Shown piece after piece: positions 35,449-47,721 of a stretch of 64,000 nucleotides of DNA. The stretch is from Lobulomyces angularis. Its lineage: Eukaryota > Chytridiomycota > Chytridiomycetes > Lobulomycetales > Lobulomycetaceae. The stretch is taken from the NCBI GenBank assembly GCA_027604685.1, contig JADHYX010000001.1, forward strand, positions 39,375-103,374, given 5' to 3'. A program made the translations under genes and the position numbers. Position 1 is the first letter of the stretch; the number at the start of each line of letters is the position of its first letter. The notes under the pieces are model-generated. The model worked only from the letters and a program-made list of their open reading frames with translations, was not told the DNA's origin and did not search any database.

Positions 35449-38317
35449 ATGATGAAATTAATAGAACTATTTAAGATAATAAATGTAATTACGTTGTTGA
35501 CTGGAGTCAAATCCCAGGAAATGAATTTGATTCCATGGGATAGTGATGCGCAAAGCTTATACACAGTTCCTCAGTATCTAAAATCCACACAAGCTAAAGT
35601 TGCAAGCAGCGTACAAAATCTCATGCAAGTATATTGCAATGGTGAATCAAAAGAGACTTACTATGGCATCCAGAACCCAATGCAAACTGCTCAGAAGCTA
35701 ATTGACGATCAAGGAACTTTAACAAACACTAAATTTCAAAGTTCAGAAATGTTTTTCTTTCTGTCATTAAGAGATTTCCAGTAAGATGACACAAATTAAA
35801 ATTTAAATAATATATTTCATTTTCAATTTTAATATTTTAATTTTTATTAATTCAAGCACAAATTTTGTTTTACCTTCACCAGCAAGTTGTTTTTCTTGGA
35901 TATATCCAATAGGGTTAGATTTAGCAAGCAGTAATGATTTGGTAAAAAATCCAAAAGTAGTAGTGAAAACTACTAGATACTATTCATTTTCAAACCAACC
36001 CAAAGGGTTTAGTATTAATGCGGGTGATTTAGTTCTTTCTATTAATGGAAGAACTCCAGTTCAACTGTTTCAAACCTTTGCACCCTTCGCAGGAGGTATA
36101 AAGATACATTCATAATGTTAATTAGTACTATTTTTCAGGGGCAAATAATTTTGGTGGAATGAGAGCTGTTTTATCTTTATTTGATGCGAGATCAGGTGAA
36201 ATGTATGGCCCACCTGCATCGGAATTTGTAACCTATGTATTCCAACGGCCAGATGGTTCTCAATACACTTGGACAGGATCAATATGTAACTAATAATTTC
36301 TCTATTTCAAAAAAAATAATCATTTTAGTTGCGTACTACGATCCACAATGTGTTAACTCTGCTCCTAAAGTAGCATCAGAGAATCCTGAGAAGGATCCAG
36401 TTCCAAAAGAAAAATTAAACCCATACATGGGAGTCACACTCGATGCTATATTAGGATGGAAATTTAGTAAACCGTTAGGTTTCCTTGATTTCAAGCAAAC
36501 TCCGGATGCAGTGTTAGGTTACAACATATATAATTTTGGAAAGAATAAGATTGGTATTCTGCAACTTGCTAGTTTTATTCCCAATACTGGACAAAACACA
36601 TTTATTCAAATCTTGATTTCACTTTTGCAAAATGAATTAAGCCAAACAAACGCATTAATTATTGATGTCAGAAACAATGGCGGAGGATTAGTTTCGTTAG
36701 CTGACTTTTTGCCTCAGATTTTTGGTGGAAAAAATATCCAACCCATGAGATTTAGAGCTTTAGCTACTCCTATTAATGGAAATATTTTAAGTAACTGGCC
36801 AGAGTAATACTATTTCATTCATATATATTAATGCATTAACTATTCTTTTACAGTTGGGCAGAAGCATATCAAGACGCAGTAGCAAAAAAGCAAAAATACA
36901 CTTCAAAGCTTTTGAGTTTTAATTCATTTGAAGATGCAAATGCACTGGGAAATTATTACCACAAGCCAGTTGGAGTTTGGATGAACGCTAGATGTTACTC
37001 TGCCTGTGATATGTTTGTTGCCAACATGAAAGATAACAAAGTTGCAACTATTTATGGAGAAGATCCTCAAACTGGAGCTGGTGGTGCCAACGTTATTGAC
37101 TTGAGCTTTTTATCTGCAGTAAAATTTTCATATTTATAAAGTTTTGTTAAAAAGATTAAAAATACAGTACGCACCAGCTGCTTTCCAAGACTCCTTACCA
37201 GCTGGGCAAACATTAAGAGTTGCCTGGAGACAAGCTGTTAGAAAAAATGGAAAACTAATCGAAGACCTGGGTGTTGAAGCAGATGTGACTTATAAAAAAC
37301 ATTATATTATTTATCATTTTAAATTTTTTCTAGGTTACAATCAGACCAGATCCTGCAGATTTCGCCAATACAAATAGCAATAGAAACTTGGATAAAATTA
37401 TTACTGACTTGTTATCCAGAAACAACATAGGAATTGCTGGAGGAGAAATCAATTGTAAAAAACAAAATATGAAAAAGAATTATAACTGAAACAATTTTAT
37501 TTTTTATTCCATAGTTGAAACCACACTTCCAATTAAATCCACAGATTGGTACGGCAGCAACTTTCAGTTTAGTGGGTTCATTAAAAACGTCAAAACTCTA
37601 AAACTGGCTGTTGATGGAGAAGAAGTCTCAAAACTTACCTTTAACAATATTACTGAAAAATCAAACTTCTTCGTTGCAGATCCTCAACCTTCAACTACAC
37701 TTGGGCTAAAAGTTTATGAAGTCAGTGGTTTGGACGAAGAAAGCAAAACAGTGTTTGTTCAAAAAAGATACTTTGAAACGCTTCCTTTATTGGAAGATTT
37801 CTTAGAGGTTATCAACAAGAATGTAGCAGTGAATTTTGCACAAAAAAATAAATACAGTTTTATTTCCACCAAAGGAAACGAAAATGTTGGATGGAGGCTG
37901 TTCGAGAACGTTTTACAATTAGGAAGCGTCAATGAAAAATTAACTTATTCAAATAAATTAGATACCAAGTTTAAGATTTTTTTACACGTCCAAAACTATA
38001 AGGAAGTGAACGTCATTTTAAAAGTAAATGGATATTTTGACATTGAATACAAAAATGATTTCTTAAACATTAATATTAAATATTTGACAAATGATAGCGA
38101 TAAAACTCTTTCAAATAGAAAAGTTTTACTGAAGCAGCTTACAGGAAAAGGAGATAGAATTGATGACATCCTGATTAGTAACTTAGAAAGCGAATTTTTT
38201 GAAATTTCCTTTGAATTTAAGGCTAATGAAGTCGGTGGTGGTTTAGAAGGGCCAAAAATTTTTGATATTAACTTCGAATCTGTTGAAAAACTTGTTTCTG
38301 AACAAGATAGTACTTAG
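35449..38317 (+). CDS. Secreted S41-family serine peptidase
   Basis: Predicted extracellular serine protease of the C-terminal-processing (S41) fold. The start at 35449 gives MMKLIELFKIINVITLLTGV, a signal peptide. An N-terminal domain (about residues 25-200) includes a PDZ-like stretch, GFSINAGDLVLSINGRTPVQ. The S41 core shows GILQLASFIPNTG, ALIIDVRNNGGGLVSLADFL (hallmark D-x-R-N-N-G-G-G) and WMNARCYSACDMFVANM with the presumed nucleophile Ser after Tyr, then EDPQTGAGGANVI. A C-terminal region of about 300 residues beyond the core is beta-rich and has no recognised domain (FVQKRYFETLPLLEDFLEVI onward). About eight introns; roughly 830 residues. Related S41 peptidases are expanded in some chytrids. 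It follows a secreted glycosidase on the same strand and a heat-shock-like promoter block. Confidence 0.87.
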
Positions 38318-38535
38318 AGTTGTAGACAAATTTCCTGTTTTAAACCCAAGTATACTTTTTCGTAATATTAGTATAAATTAGTTAGCTAGTGTTATTAAAT
38401 TTAACATTTTTTTTGTGTACATTTAAGTTGAATATTTTAAAGTTGTTGCATTTTATATTTCTTTCTTTTTTTTCCGAAGGATTTTTGAAAAACGACAAGG
38501 GTTATAAATTTCAATAGTAAATTTCAACTTTTGCC

Positions 38536-41500
38536 ATGTCTACGAGTTCAACTTCATTAGACCCTTTTGAAGTAAGCGACATTGTTTCTAAATTGACAAA
38601 TGCGATTGGATTGCAAATTGAAAATTCTACCAAAGACGAGATTATATCTCAACTCTTATCAAAGGAAAATTTTAAAAATGAGGTATGAAAGCAACTTAAA
38701 AAAAAAAAACTTATATAAATTAGGATGCAAATTTAGAAAATTTGGAAAATTTGGAAAATTTAGAATATAATCAACAATTTAAAGATTACCTTCAAAAACT
38801 CATTATAGAAAATCATAATAACAAAAATTTAAATCAAATTTTATATTTAATAAAACAACTGAAAAAAAATAGTAATTTATCGAAATTTTTGAGTACTTTT
38901 CCAACACCAAACAATTTTTTGGCAAGCAGTTTAAACTCAAAAACCAAATCAGATACCCATTCAACTGGATTGGGATTAAAAAACAGACCCTCTCTTGTGA
39001 ATCTCAATACTCAATCTCCAAGGGGTTAAATACTTAATTTACTTCTGTTAAATCTAATAATTTACTTTAGTTAGTTTATTTGATACAGAATCTCCTCACA
39101 AAAATCTCTTTCAATATAGAGGAAAGTCTTTTTCACATAGCAATTTAAATGAAACTTTTTTGAGGGATTCTTCCTCAATAATAAATAATCAAACTACCTT
39201 GGTACAAACTCCAACAAAACAAAGCAAAGGTAAAATTACTAAAAAAAATAGATATTTTTTGACATATACACTTATCTTAGAATCCGCTTCTAGTTCTTTA
39301 AAATCTAAAACACCTTACAAAACCTTTGGCCCTCCTGCCAAACAGTCTACATCCAAGTTTAATTTTATTGAAGAAAACAAGACTTTAAAGCAAAAACCTT
39401 TGGGTGATTTTGACTTCACAGAGCAGGAATACCGTATTGCTGACGACCTCCTCTACGTTTTACTAGTAAAAAAAAAATCATGTTTACTGCTAATCGCTCT
39501 TTATTATTGAAGGGATACGAAGGAACATATATTAAAATGGAATATGCAAAAAAGTTTGAATATGCTGGAAGTAACACCTACAGTGAACATCTTGAAGATT
39601 TCAAAAAGTTAGAAACATTAAGATTTAATGTTGACAAAACGTTAGGTACATTACCTTTTTTGTGACGCATCAATTAATGTTTTTTTTAGAACCTGCACTA
39701 GCTGACTTGACTAAAAAAATTCTACCGTTGGCAGTGGACTACATGATTGTTGAAAAATTTATAACAACTCATAGCTACTTTCAATATGGTAGAGTAAATA
39801 ATGCACTAGCTGCTGCTTTTAGTGACATAACAAAGGTATTGTGCTGAAAAAATAAAATTTTATTTTCTATTAAGGAATTCCTGATTTTAATTGCTCAATT
39901 AGAACATCAATTACTTACCAAATCATGGTTTGGTTTAACAAAGTTTTATTATTATTTGTCTCCAACCATATCGGCTATGAGAATTATGGCTGAATTAGTT
40001 AAAATAATACTTAGTGACAGATCGCCTGAAAATCTCAGAGGTAGTGCTGGTGGAGTTCTCTTAGGGATACTTTCTAAACGTATGGAATTGTTTAGTGGGT
40101 AAGTTTTTTGTATTATAATCTCCAACATATAATTTTCTTTAGTGACCCTACTGCGAAACTACTGTACTCCGAATTTTTTTCGAAAGCTAGTGTACCATAC
40201 TTTTCCATCATGTACCTTTGGATAAATACTGGAAAGATTGAAGATGAATTTGATGAATTCATAGTAAAGATATTATTACATCATTAAATTTATAATTTTG
40301 AAGATAAAAGAAAAAAAAGAAGTATTACCGCCTTCAGCAAATTATAGTAAAAAGAATCTGTGTATTAATGATGACATTGAAGATCGATATTGGGAACAAA
40401 GATATACAATTAATGAAAATTCTGTACCGAACTTTCTAATTCCAATTAAAGAAAAAATTTTGCTGGCAGGAAAATACTTAAATGTAGTTAATGAAATTGC
40501 TAGCTGTGGAATTGACCTGGAAGGGGAAGCTGAAAAAAAAAAGGTTGGAGGACTTATAGGAGCCGAAGAAATTTTTACCGATGCAAAAGATATTTCAGGA
40601 AACCTTGGACAGTATGATAAATATATTTCTGATACTTTTTTCATTTTTGATGTTTTTAGATTTACTGCAGATGTTAATACTGCATACACCTATGCTAATA
40701 AAAAACTCTTAGATATCCTCTTTGTTGACAATAAATTAAAAGCAAAGTTAAATTCTATTAAAAGATATTTTCTTTTCGAGCAGAGTGACTACTTGAATCA
40801 CTTTTTTGATTTGAGTTTAGATGAGTTGACTCGAACAAAGTCAGAAATTCAAACAGAAAAAATTAAAAGTTTACTAGAGTTAGTTTTAAGGTAAATAACT
40901 TTTCATAATTTATAGTTTTTTAAAATATAACTATATATCAGGAATCCAGCCTGTTCGGTGTCTCAGTTGGACGAGGATAACTCTTTTAAAGATAATATTA
41001 CCTGTGAATTTAGCGGTATTAGCTTGTTTGAACAACTGGAAAAAATTATTGCCGTAAAAGGAGGAAAACCTATAGAAGAACATAATCCGAAGAGTGCTAA
41101 AATCAGCTCGATTTTCTTTTCTCAGAAAATTTTAAAAGGTAAATTGATAAAATTTTTTGTGCATCTTTATTTACAAAAAACTTTTTACATTAGGAATTGA
41201 TTCATTTTACCTTGGATATAATGTACAATTTCCACTTTCCCTTGTTTTAAGCAAAAAAGTTATGACTCAGTATCAGCTGTTGTTTCGCTATCTATTTTTA
41301 TGCAAATATGTGGAGTACATATTTTGTCAACGATGGGTTGATAAAAATTGGTCGCGCGTTAGAGGAACTACAACAGTACAAATACATGAAAAGCGCAAAA
41401 GAATAGTAAGAACAGGAAGTGCAGCTAATTTAAATAATGCAGCCATGGAAAAAAGTGCTTCAGTTAGAAGAATTGTTTCGTTAAATTCAATTAATCAAAA

Positions 41501-42340
41501 ATCAATAAACCTTGGCAGTATATCAGATAATTCTCCTTTGCCAAATAATTCCCAATTAGAGGACATGAGTAAGCTAAAACCTAGACTGAATGTTTTACTT
41601 TCAAAAATGTTAACGTTTGTCCAACAATTGTAAATATTAATTTTTTTTTTTTTGAAAAAAATAAATCTGATTTTATAATTTCTATTTTGTTTTCAGTATG
41701 TATTATGGTTGTTACGAGGTAATAGAGCCTAACTGGATAAATTTTGAAAGGGAATTGCATGAATGTGTTTCTGTGGAAAAATTATTGCAGTCTCAAAATG
41801 ATTTTCTGGATACCTGTTTAAAAGAATGTATGTTGACTAATCCAAAATTGATGAAGGTAAATATAGAAAAATGTTTTGTTTAAACTTCAAAATCATTAAA
41901 AACTTTTTTTTAAATATTTTGAAAAACTTAGTCTTTTAGAAAGTTGATAGAAGTTTGTATTGAATTTTCTAACTATACTAATTGGTTTTATGGGAGGTTG
42001 CATTTTTTACTTTTAGAAGCAAATAACAAAGAAAATTTAGATTTAATAGAAAATGAGTTTAAGTCAAGTCCCACATATGATATTGGACTTGCTAGTGATA
42101 TACAACCAGTTTCAACAAAGTGTCAAGAACAAATTCTATTTTTTGAAGAAAAATTTAATGCAGTTAGTCAAACTATCTTAAATGGTATCTTTTTTGTTAT
42201 TTTAAGTAATTTTTTTTTTTTTTGTCATTTCAACAGAATTACAATACTTTGGATCAATTGATACCCAAGCATTTGCCAATCTTGGAGTGCGATTAGATTT
42301 TAATTCATATTATGGAAGCAAATTAGCAAGAGGATTGTAA
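38536..42340 (+). CDS. TUBGCP2: Gamma-tubulin complex component 2 (GCP2/Spc97)
   Basis: Core subunit of the gamma-tubulin small complex, which nucleates microtubules at the spindle pole, centrosome or basal body. The start at 38536 gives MSTSSTSLDPFEVSDIVSKL; a low-complexity linker with a LENLENLENLE repeat follows (38730-38765). The Grip1 region begins EQEYRIADDLLYVL and continues ADLTKKILPLAVDYMIVEKF, QYGRVNNALAAAFSDITKEF, LILIAQLEHQLLTKSWFGLT, and KASVPYFSIMYLWINTGKIE. The string DIEDRYWEQRYTINENSVPN is diagnostic for GCP2 over GCP3. The Grip2 part includes LLFRYLFLCKYVEYIF and WINFERELHECVSVEKLLQS, ending YYGSKLARGL. About eleven introns; roughly 1,000 residues, a usual GCP2 size. Confidence 0.92.
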
Positions 42341-42814
42341 TTTTTTTTTAATATTTAGAATATTCTCTTGTAAAAGTTTTTTTTTATTTATAGAATTAAT
42401 TTTTTTTTTAAAGGTAATTTTTATTTTTTTTCCCAGGAAGTGCTTTTATCGTTTCTTTTTTGTTTAATAAATTGTAAGATATTTAAATATGGTTTTTCCG
42501 CATTTTTTTTGTATTTTAATGATATAAAAAATAAATAAATATTTTAATGTTGATATTACTGAAACCCCACTGGAAATTTTTTAAAAGCTTAAAATTTTGC
42601 TGAAAAATTTAAAATAAATAAAATAGTTTTTTTTACTTTTCAACTCTGTTTTTTTTTTTGTTAACTCTGTCAACTACAGCATAAAAAAATTATTAAAGGT
42701 AATTATTTTATTTTATTTTACAATACTTTTTTTTTAATGTAAAACTTTATAAAGTATTTTATTTTTTTTTAAAAAGTTAATGAGTTATTTTATTAAATTA
42801 GCTCTGCATAAAAA
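42341..42814. other. Intergenic, no gene seen
   Basis: About 470 bp of extremely AT-rich DNA between two plus-strand genes, mostly homopolymer T and A tracts. No coding frame. Confidence 0.6.
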
Positions 42815-43327
42815 ATGGCTACAAATGGTACAAGTGTTTTAAAACCTTTTTCATGTGTTCCATCGGACTCTGGAACGACTGCCGAAGGGAGTGTTGCTTT
42901 CAAATTTTTTGATGATGAAGCTTGTGGAAAAGAAAGTACCTCAAATATTACTGATACCGCTAAAGAATTGCCTAGGTTGTCGGGTGAAATAGTCAATTTT
43001 AAAGGGCCAACTCCATGTGGTAGAGTTATTACATTAGGAAATATCAATGCAAAATCTGTGCAGTTGGATTGGTCAGGATCAATAACCATGAAATTTCAAA
43101 AAGGGGACTATAAACCGTCAGCAACCTCAAGCGGTTGCGAGTGTTCTATGGAGGGAGAAGATATCAAACCAAAGCAGTGCCTAGTAGTTGGTACGTATCC
43201 AATCTGGGAGGGAAATGTCGTTATGCTGAATGGAAACACTCCCACGTCTGCTGCAGAGGGTAGAAGAAAAGTTCGAGGAGTAAAATATATCAGCGTATTT
43301 ATGGTTCTTTTATATTTGATTTTATAG
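42815..43327 (+). CDS. Small Cys-containing protein with hydrophobic C-terminus
   Basis: Uninterrupted frame of 170 residues, MATNGTSVLKPFSCVPSDSG to GVKYISVFMVLLYLIL. It has six cysteines (SCVPS, EACGK, TPCGR, GCECSM, KQCLV), Gly/Ser/Thr-rich composition and beta-strand-like segments, all typical of an extracellular domain. The last 12-13 residues are hydrophobic after a basic stretch (EGRRKVRG), which fits a GPI-attachment signal or tail anchor. No N-terminal signal peptide is visible, and an in-frame stop lies just upstream, so either an upstream signal-encoding exon is missed or the protein is tail-anchored. It is the only intronless gene of any size here and less AT-rich than its flanks. 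I do not recognise a family. Confidence 0.7.
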   Translation: MATNGTSVLKPFSCVPSDSGTTAEGSVAFKFFDDEACGKESTSNITDTAKELPRLSGEIVNFKGPTPCGRVITLGNINAKSVQLDWSGSITMKFQKGDYKPSATSSGCECSMEGEDIKPKQCLVVGTYPIWEGNVVMLNGNTPTSAAEGRRKVRGVKYISVFMVLLYLIL

Positions 43328-43547
43328 TTTTACATATAAGTTTGATTTTATAGATGGTTTAGATTATTTAAATAAAAAAAAGCAAAGCATTCCGCTTTAG
43401 TAACATTATTACAATTCATTTATAATTAGAACATTTTATTACACTTTAACAGCAACAATTCTTGTTCGTTTATATAAATTTGTATATTGGCTAGTTATTG
43501 ATGAGGTCTTGCCTTGAGGTAATTGGAAAGAAAAACCCTGTGTAAAA

Positions 43548-44159
43548 ATGTTACCCAACTATAATATAAATGGAAACAATAAAGAAAGTGAAAAGATTCA
43601 AACGAAGTACAAAAAGTTAAAACCTATATTATCTTATGCACAATTAAAATTTATTAATTTACCCATCTCCAATTATCAGATAACAAACTTGTCAAAAAAA
43701 ATTTCCATTGGTAGAAGTGAAAGTTCTACCGTTCAACTTACTGGTTCTCTACATTTAAGTAAAAATATACAAAATAATAAATAGATTAAAAGTCTTAGAT
43801 TAAAAAATTTTTTGTATTAAAAAATTATATTATAAAATTTTAGGTCGAATTCACTGTGAAATAGAGTGGTCAAACTGCTTTGACGATAAAGAAAATTTAG
43901 AAAATACTTCTCCAACTCTAGAAAATAATGAAAATCTGATGATTTTTAATTCAAATTATGGTAAAAAAAATAAAGAAAAGTCTTTTTTTTTAAATTTTTT
44001 TTAAAAAAAATTACAAAATTAGGTTGGAGACTTGAAGTTTTGGGAAAAAAAGGATTGTATATCAACAACAAATTTTATGAAAAAAATTATATCGTTAGAC
44101 TGGTAGGCGGTGAAGAAATTATTATGGATTCATATAAATTTCAATTTTTACCATACTAA
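43548..44159 (+). CDS. FHA-domain protein
   Basis: Small protein of about 155 residues made almost wholly of a forkhead-associated (FHA) domain, which binds phosphothreonine peptides. Three exons start at 43548 (MLPNYNINGNNKESEKIQTK). FHA marks are KKISIGRSESSTVQL (Gly-Arg of the phosphopeptide loop), then SLHLSRIHCEIEW across the first intron (Ser-Arg-x-His core), and GWRLEVLGKKGLYINNKFYE (Asn-rich loop, GLYINN) after the second, ending YKFQFLPY. The core GR-S-SR-H-N set is intact. No other domain is present, so it may act as a phospho-dependent adaptor. Partners are unknown. Confidence 0.82.
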
Positions 44160-44455
44160 ATAAAAAAAAATTTGTTTTGAAAAAAAATTATGATTGAAAT
44201 AAAAAAAAAAATTAAAAAGATTAATAATAACAATAATAAAATTATCTTTTTTTATTATTTTGTATGTAGTGTAATGTACATAAATTGATACAAAAAAAAC
44301 TTTTTTTATAAAAAAAGAAAAACACAAAATTTTAATACTAAGAAATTGAAAGAAAAGAAAATAGATTAAATTTTTTTAACTAGTTAGATTTAAACAATTT
44401 GCTGTAAAATAATTAACAAAAAAAAAATTGGAACTAAATGGTACAAGATACCTTT

Positions 44456-46982
44456 TTACAGATCGGCATCTTCCAAATATTTGTATTCAAATCTAAATTC
44501 ACTTTTTTTTCTTTGACACCAAGCTCCCTCAAAGTCAAAATAGATATAAGTTCCTTGTTCATATGAATCAGTAATAGCTTTAGGTTCTTCATGTCTCTGA
44601 AACCATGTTAAATATTTTGTATGAAATCTCCAACTTTGCCTTTTTAACTCCCTAGCCGCCAAATACCTAAAAGAAATTTTGGTTTATTAATGCGTAAAAA
44701 AACATCTTACTGCTGGTATGTTCCTTGATGGTAATAAAAAATGAAAAATAATGTGTCGATATCAAATTTATCAAAAAGAACAGGATTTTCAAATACAGTT
44801 AATGGACTTTGAGGGTAATACCCTGGTGATGGGTATGGAGACTTGGGACGATAATATTTCGGTCTAATGTAAAAGGTGAAAAAATTGTTCATAAGCAAAA
44901 TAAAAGTACCTGTCAAAATCTAAAACATCAGGTATAAATTGTGCACTTGTTTCCAACATAGATACGATGTAGTTAGCGTCCTCTTTTTTTCTAGCTACTA
45001 AGAGTGGTTAAATTCAATTTTAAACAAAATTCGTACCTCTTTCTCGATTTGCCTCTAGACTACTTAACAAATCTGCAACTGAAGAGGGTAATCTGTTGGC
45101 ATCTTCGCCCAACGTTGGTAATATATCAGGAACATTTGCTGCAGGACTGCTTAGTTGGAGAGGGCTTTGACCACCAAGCTGTTGTTGTAAATGCATTTGA
45201 TGTTGGATATGTTGTGCATTAGAAGGAATAGCACTAGCCTGTGGTTGCACTCCACGTTGTAGTTGTGCCTTATTCGGTCCTGTATAATTTGTAGGCTGCT
45301 TAGATTGCTTAGTTTCAGTCTTCAGATTTTTCGACAACTCTTCTGCAATGCTTTGTTGCTGTGCCTGAGCAATAAAACTCCCCTTTCCCATTAGCTTTTC
45401 TATTAATGGTGAAATTTCTTGCTCCTGGGATTGTAAATGATGATCTGAATCTTGCTGGTTTTGTAATTGTTGTTGCAATTGTTGCTGGCGGGCCTCCCTT
45501 TTTTCTAATAAGTTGGGTTTTAAAATTGGTGATGTTGCTGCAAGAGGATACTCCACAGGTGTTGCGGCTAAAATCAATTTAAAAAGTTTAAAATAAAAGT
45601 TTTCGTAATATTACGCTTTGCATTCTGTCTTCCTATGTTTTTGGATGCGTCGTTATTTTCTTTACCCGTCCCATGACTTTCGTTTATTGTTAAGGCGGCA
45701 GCATACTTGACTGGTAATGGAGTGGTGGGAGCAACAGATGCCTCTGAATCTAATGCTTTATGTTTTTTCTCTGGTGATAGAAGATTATTGTTTTTGTTGT
45801 TCTTTTTTTGTAAATTAAGATTTGGCCTAGGAGGGGATTTTTTTCTTAAACTTGGAGAATCTGGAGGATCATACACCGGAATCGACTTTTTTGGTGTGGA
45901 TGGTTCTATTTTTTCCTTATGAGCTAAAGGTGAGTGATGAGAAATATCCTTGTCCTCATCATCACTGTCTCCTACATTCTCGTTGTTTACAATGAAGTCT
46001 GCCTCCACTAAATTTAAGTCTTCGTAAATACCTTCGTCCTCTTGAAAATCTTCGCTATGATTTTCTTCAACATAATAATTGACGTTATCCTTAATTTCTT
46101 TTACTCTACAATTAAATATATAAAAAAATTGAGTGAAAAGATTATAATTAGTATTCATACTCTGATACTGATAAATCTCCATTCTCCAACATTCTCAAAA
46201 TAATTTCCAATTTTTTTATGTGAAAATTATGTGTATTAATTCTGGATTCAAGAAGCACCTTTTTTTCTTCTTTATTTTTATCAACTCGCTTATTTTTTTT
46301 TATGTTTAAGTATAGCTTTTCCAATTCACTTTCCTTTTCATCAATTTGAGTTTGTAGTTTTTCCACTGTATCAGTTAGCCAAGACTTCGTTTCCTCTTTT
46401 TCCAATTCTAAAGGATCAATTTTTGGATTTTGCTGCAGGCCCTCTTTCGAAAAAGCTTTGGTTTTTAGTTCTTTTTCTATTTGTTTAAATTTCTCCATTT
46501 CCTAAAATGTATTAAATTTTTTGTTAAATTTCATATTACCTGCTCAATTAACTTCCTATTCTCCGTTAACGGTTTTTTGTCCTTAATCTCGGGTAGTTGT
46601 AACCATCCCTTAATCTGATCTCGGTATCTAAATATAATATAAAGCAAATTAAAGAGAAATTAAAATTAAAAAAAGTAATAATAGATAAATTGGTTTAAAA
46701 AAATAATGTTTTTTTTTCTCATTTTATTAAATTTTGAAATCACCTTTGTAACTTTTTTATTTCTTTTTTAAGATCACCTTCTAATTTTTCTTTTTGACTG
46801 GGGTTATTAGTTTGCTGTAATTTATTTAAAATTCCTTCAAAGATGTCAACACCCTCAAGAACTTTTTTTAAGGTTCGCTCAATTTCAGCTGATTTATGGT
46901 CATAAAAAATATTATTATTGCTTTGAATACAATTTTATATTATATTTATTTATTTTTTACATTGAAGTTTCCTTACTGCCAT
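44456..46982 (-). CDS. NOT3: CCR4-NOT complex subunit NOT3/NOT5
   Basis: Subunit of the CCR4-NOT deadenylase complex, which shortens mRNA poly(A) tails and acts in transcription and codon-dependent decay. The start at 46982 gives [20 protein letters not shown] with an intron after 22 nt; [34 protein letters not shown] and [20 protein letters not shown] follow, the conserved NOT3 coiled-coil N-terminus. [20 protein letters not shown] continues the helix. The middle is acidic, then Gln-rich (for example [14 protein letters not shown]). The C-terminal NOT box shows [59 protein letters not shown] and [20 protein letters not shown]. About seven introns; roughly 690 residues. NOT3 versus NOT5 is not meaningful outside yeasts. 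Confidence 0.94.
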
Positions 46983-47721
46983 AAAATATTATTATTGGAT
47001 TTAATAGATGGTATAACCAAAAAAAACTTGAAAAACTATGAATAACATTGTGTAACAATAGTGAATTTTACTTTTTTAAAAAATATTTTACTTACTGGAC
47101 TTCAATTCAAGCATCATAAGGATTTCACAGTTGAAATACTTTTCACGCAAACAACCAAAGATAAAGAAATTTTTGAAAACAGCTGCATTTTTAGATCGAA
47201 ATTCTTGAAACCAGCTGCATTTTTAGATCGAAATTCTTGAAATATCAAGATAATGATAAATTATTTTAAAGAACAAACTTTCATTTCTAATATCAGCAAT
47301 TGCTTACTAGCATTACTTGATAACGGGGAAAAAGTCAAACTGCTTTAGGAGAAGAAAGATTTCTAAATTGTACAAAGTGAATGAGGTAGGATAGTAGTTA
47401 TACCTACATGATTAATAGAGCGTACCAGGTAATGATGATTTAAATAAATTATTTAGGATTTCTTTTTTTCTATATACAAAATGATGTCCAGAATAAAATT
47501 GTGTTAGGGTATCTTTACACTTACATTATTGCATCACGCACCCCCAACAAAGAGCCTTGGTTAAAAAGAAATTATTTTCCCCCAAATTGAAAAACACCTT
47601 GAACGATCTATATTTTTCGTGATTGCTTTTTAACAATGGAGAATTAAATGTGGAAAAATAATTCTCCGGGTTGTTGCACTATAAATTGGGCAAAAAATAT
47701 CTATTTCACAATATTGTAAAA
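46983..47721. other. Divergent intergenic region (NOT3 / FAXC-like)
   Basis: About 740 bp between divergent genes, so both promoters lie here. It contains a two-copy 32-bp tandem repeat (47180-47243) and a TATA-like CTATAAAT about 40 bp before the plus-strand start. No coding frame. Confidence 0.55.
47180..47243. repeat. 32-bp tandem duplication
   Basis: Two adjacent copies of a unit beginning CAGCTGCATTTTTAGATCGA and ending in ATTCTTGAAA, at 47180-47211 and 47212-47243, identical over about 31 bp. The unit contains the palindrome CAGCTG. A recent local duplication is likely. Confidence 0.85.
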
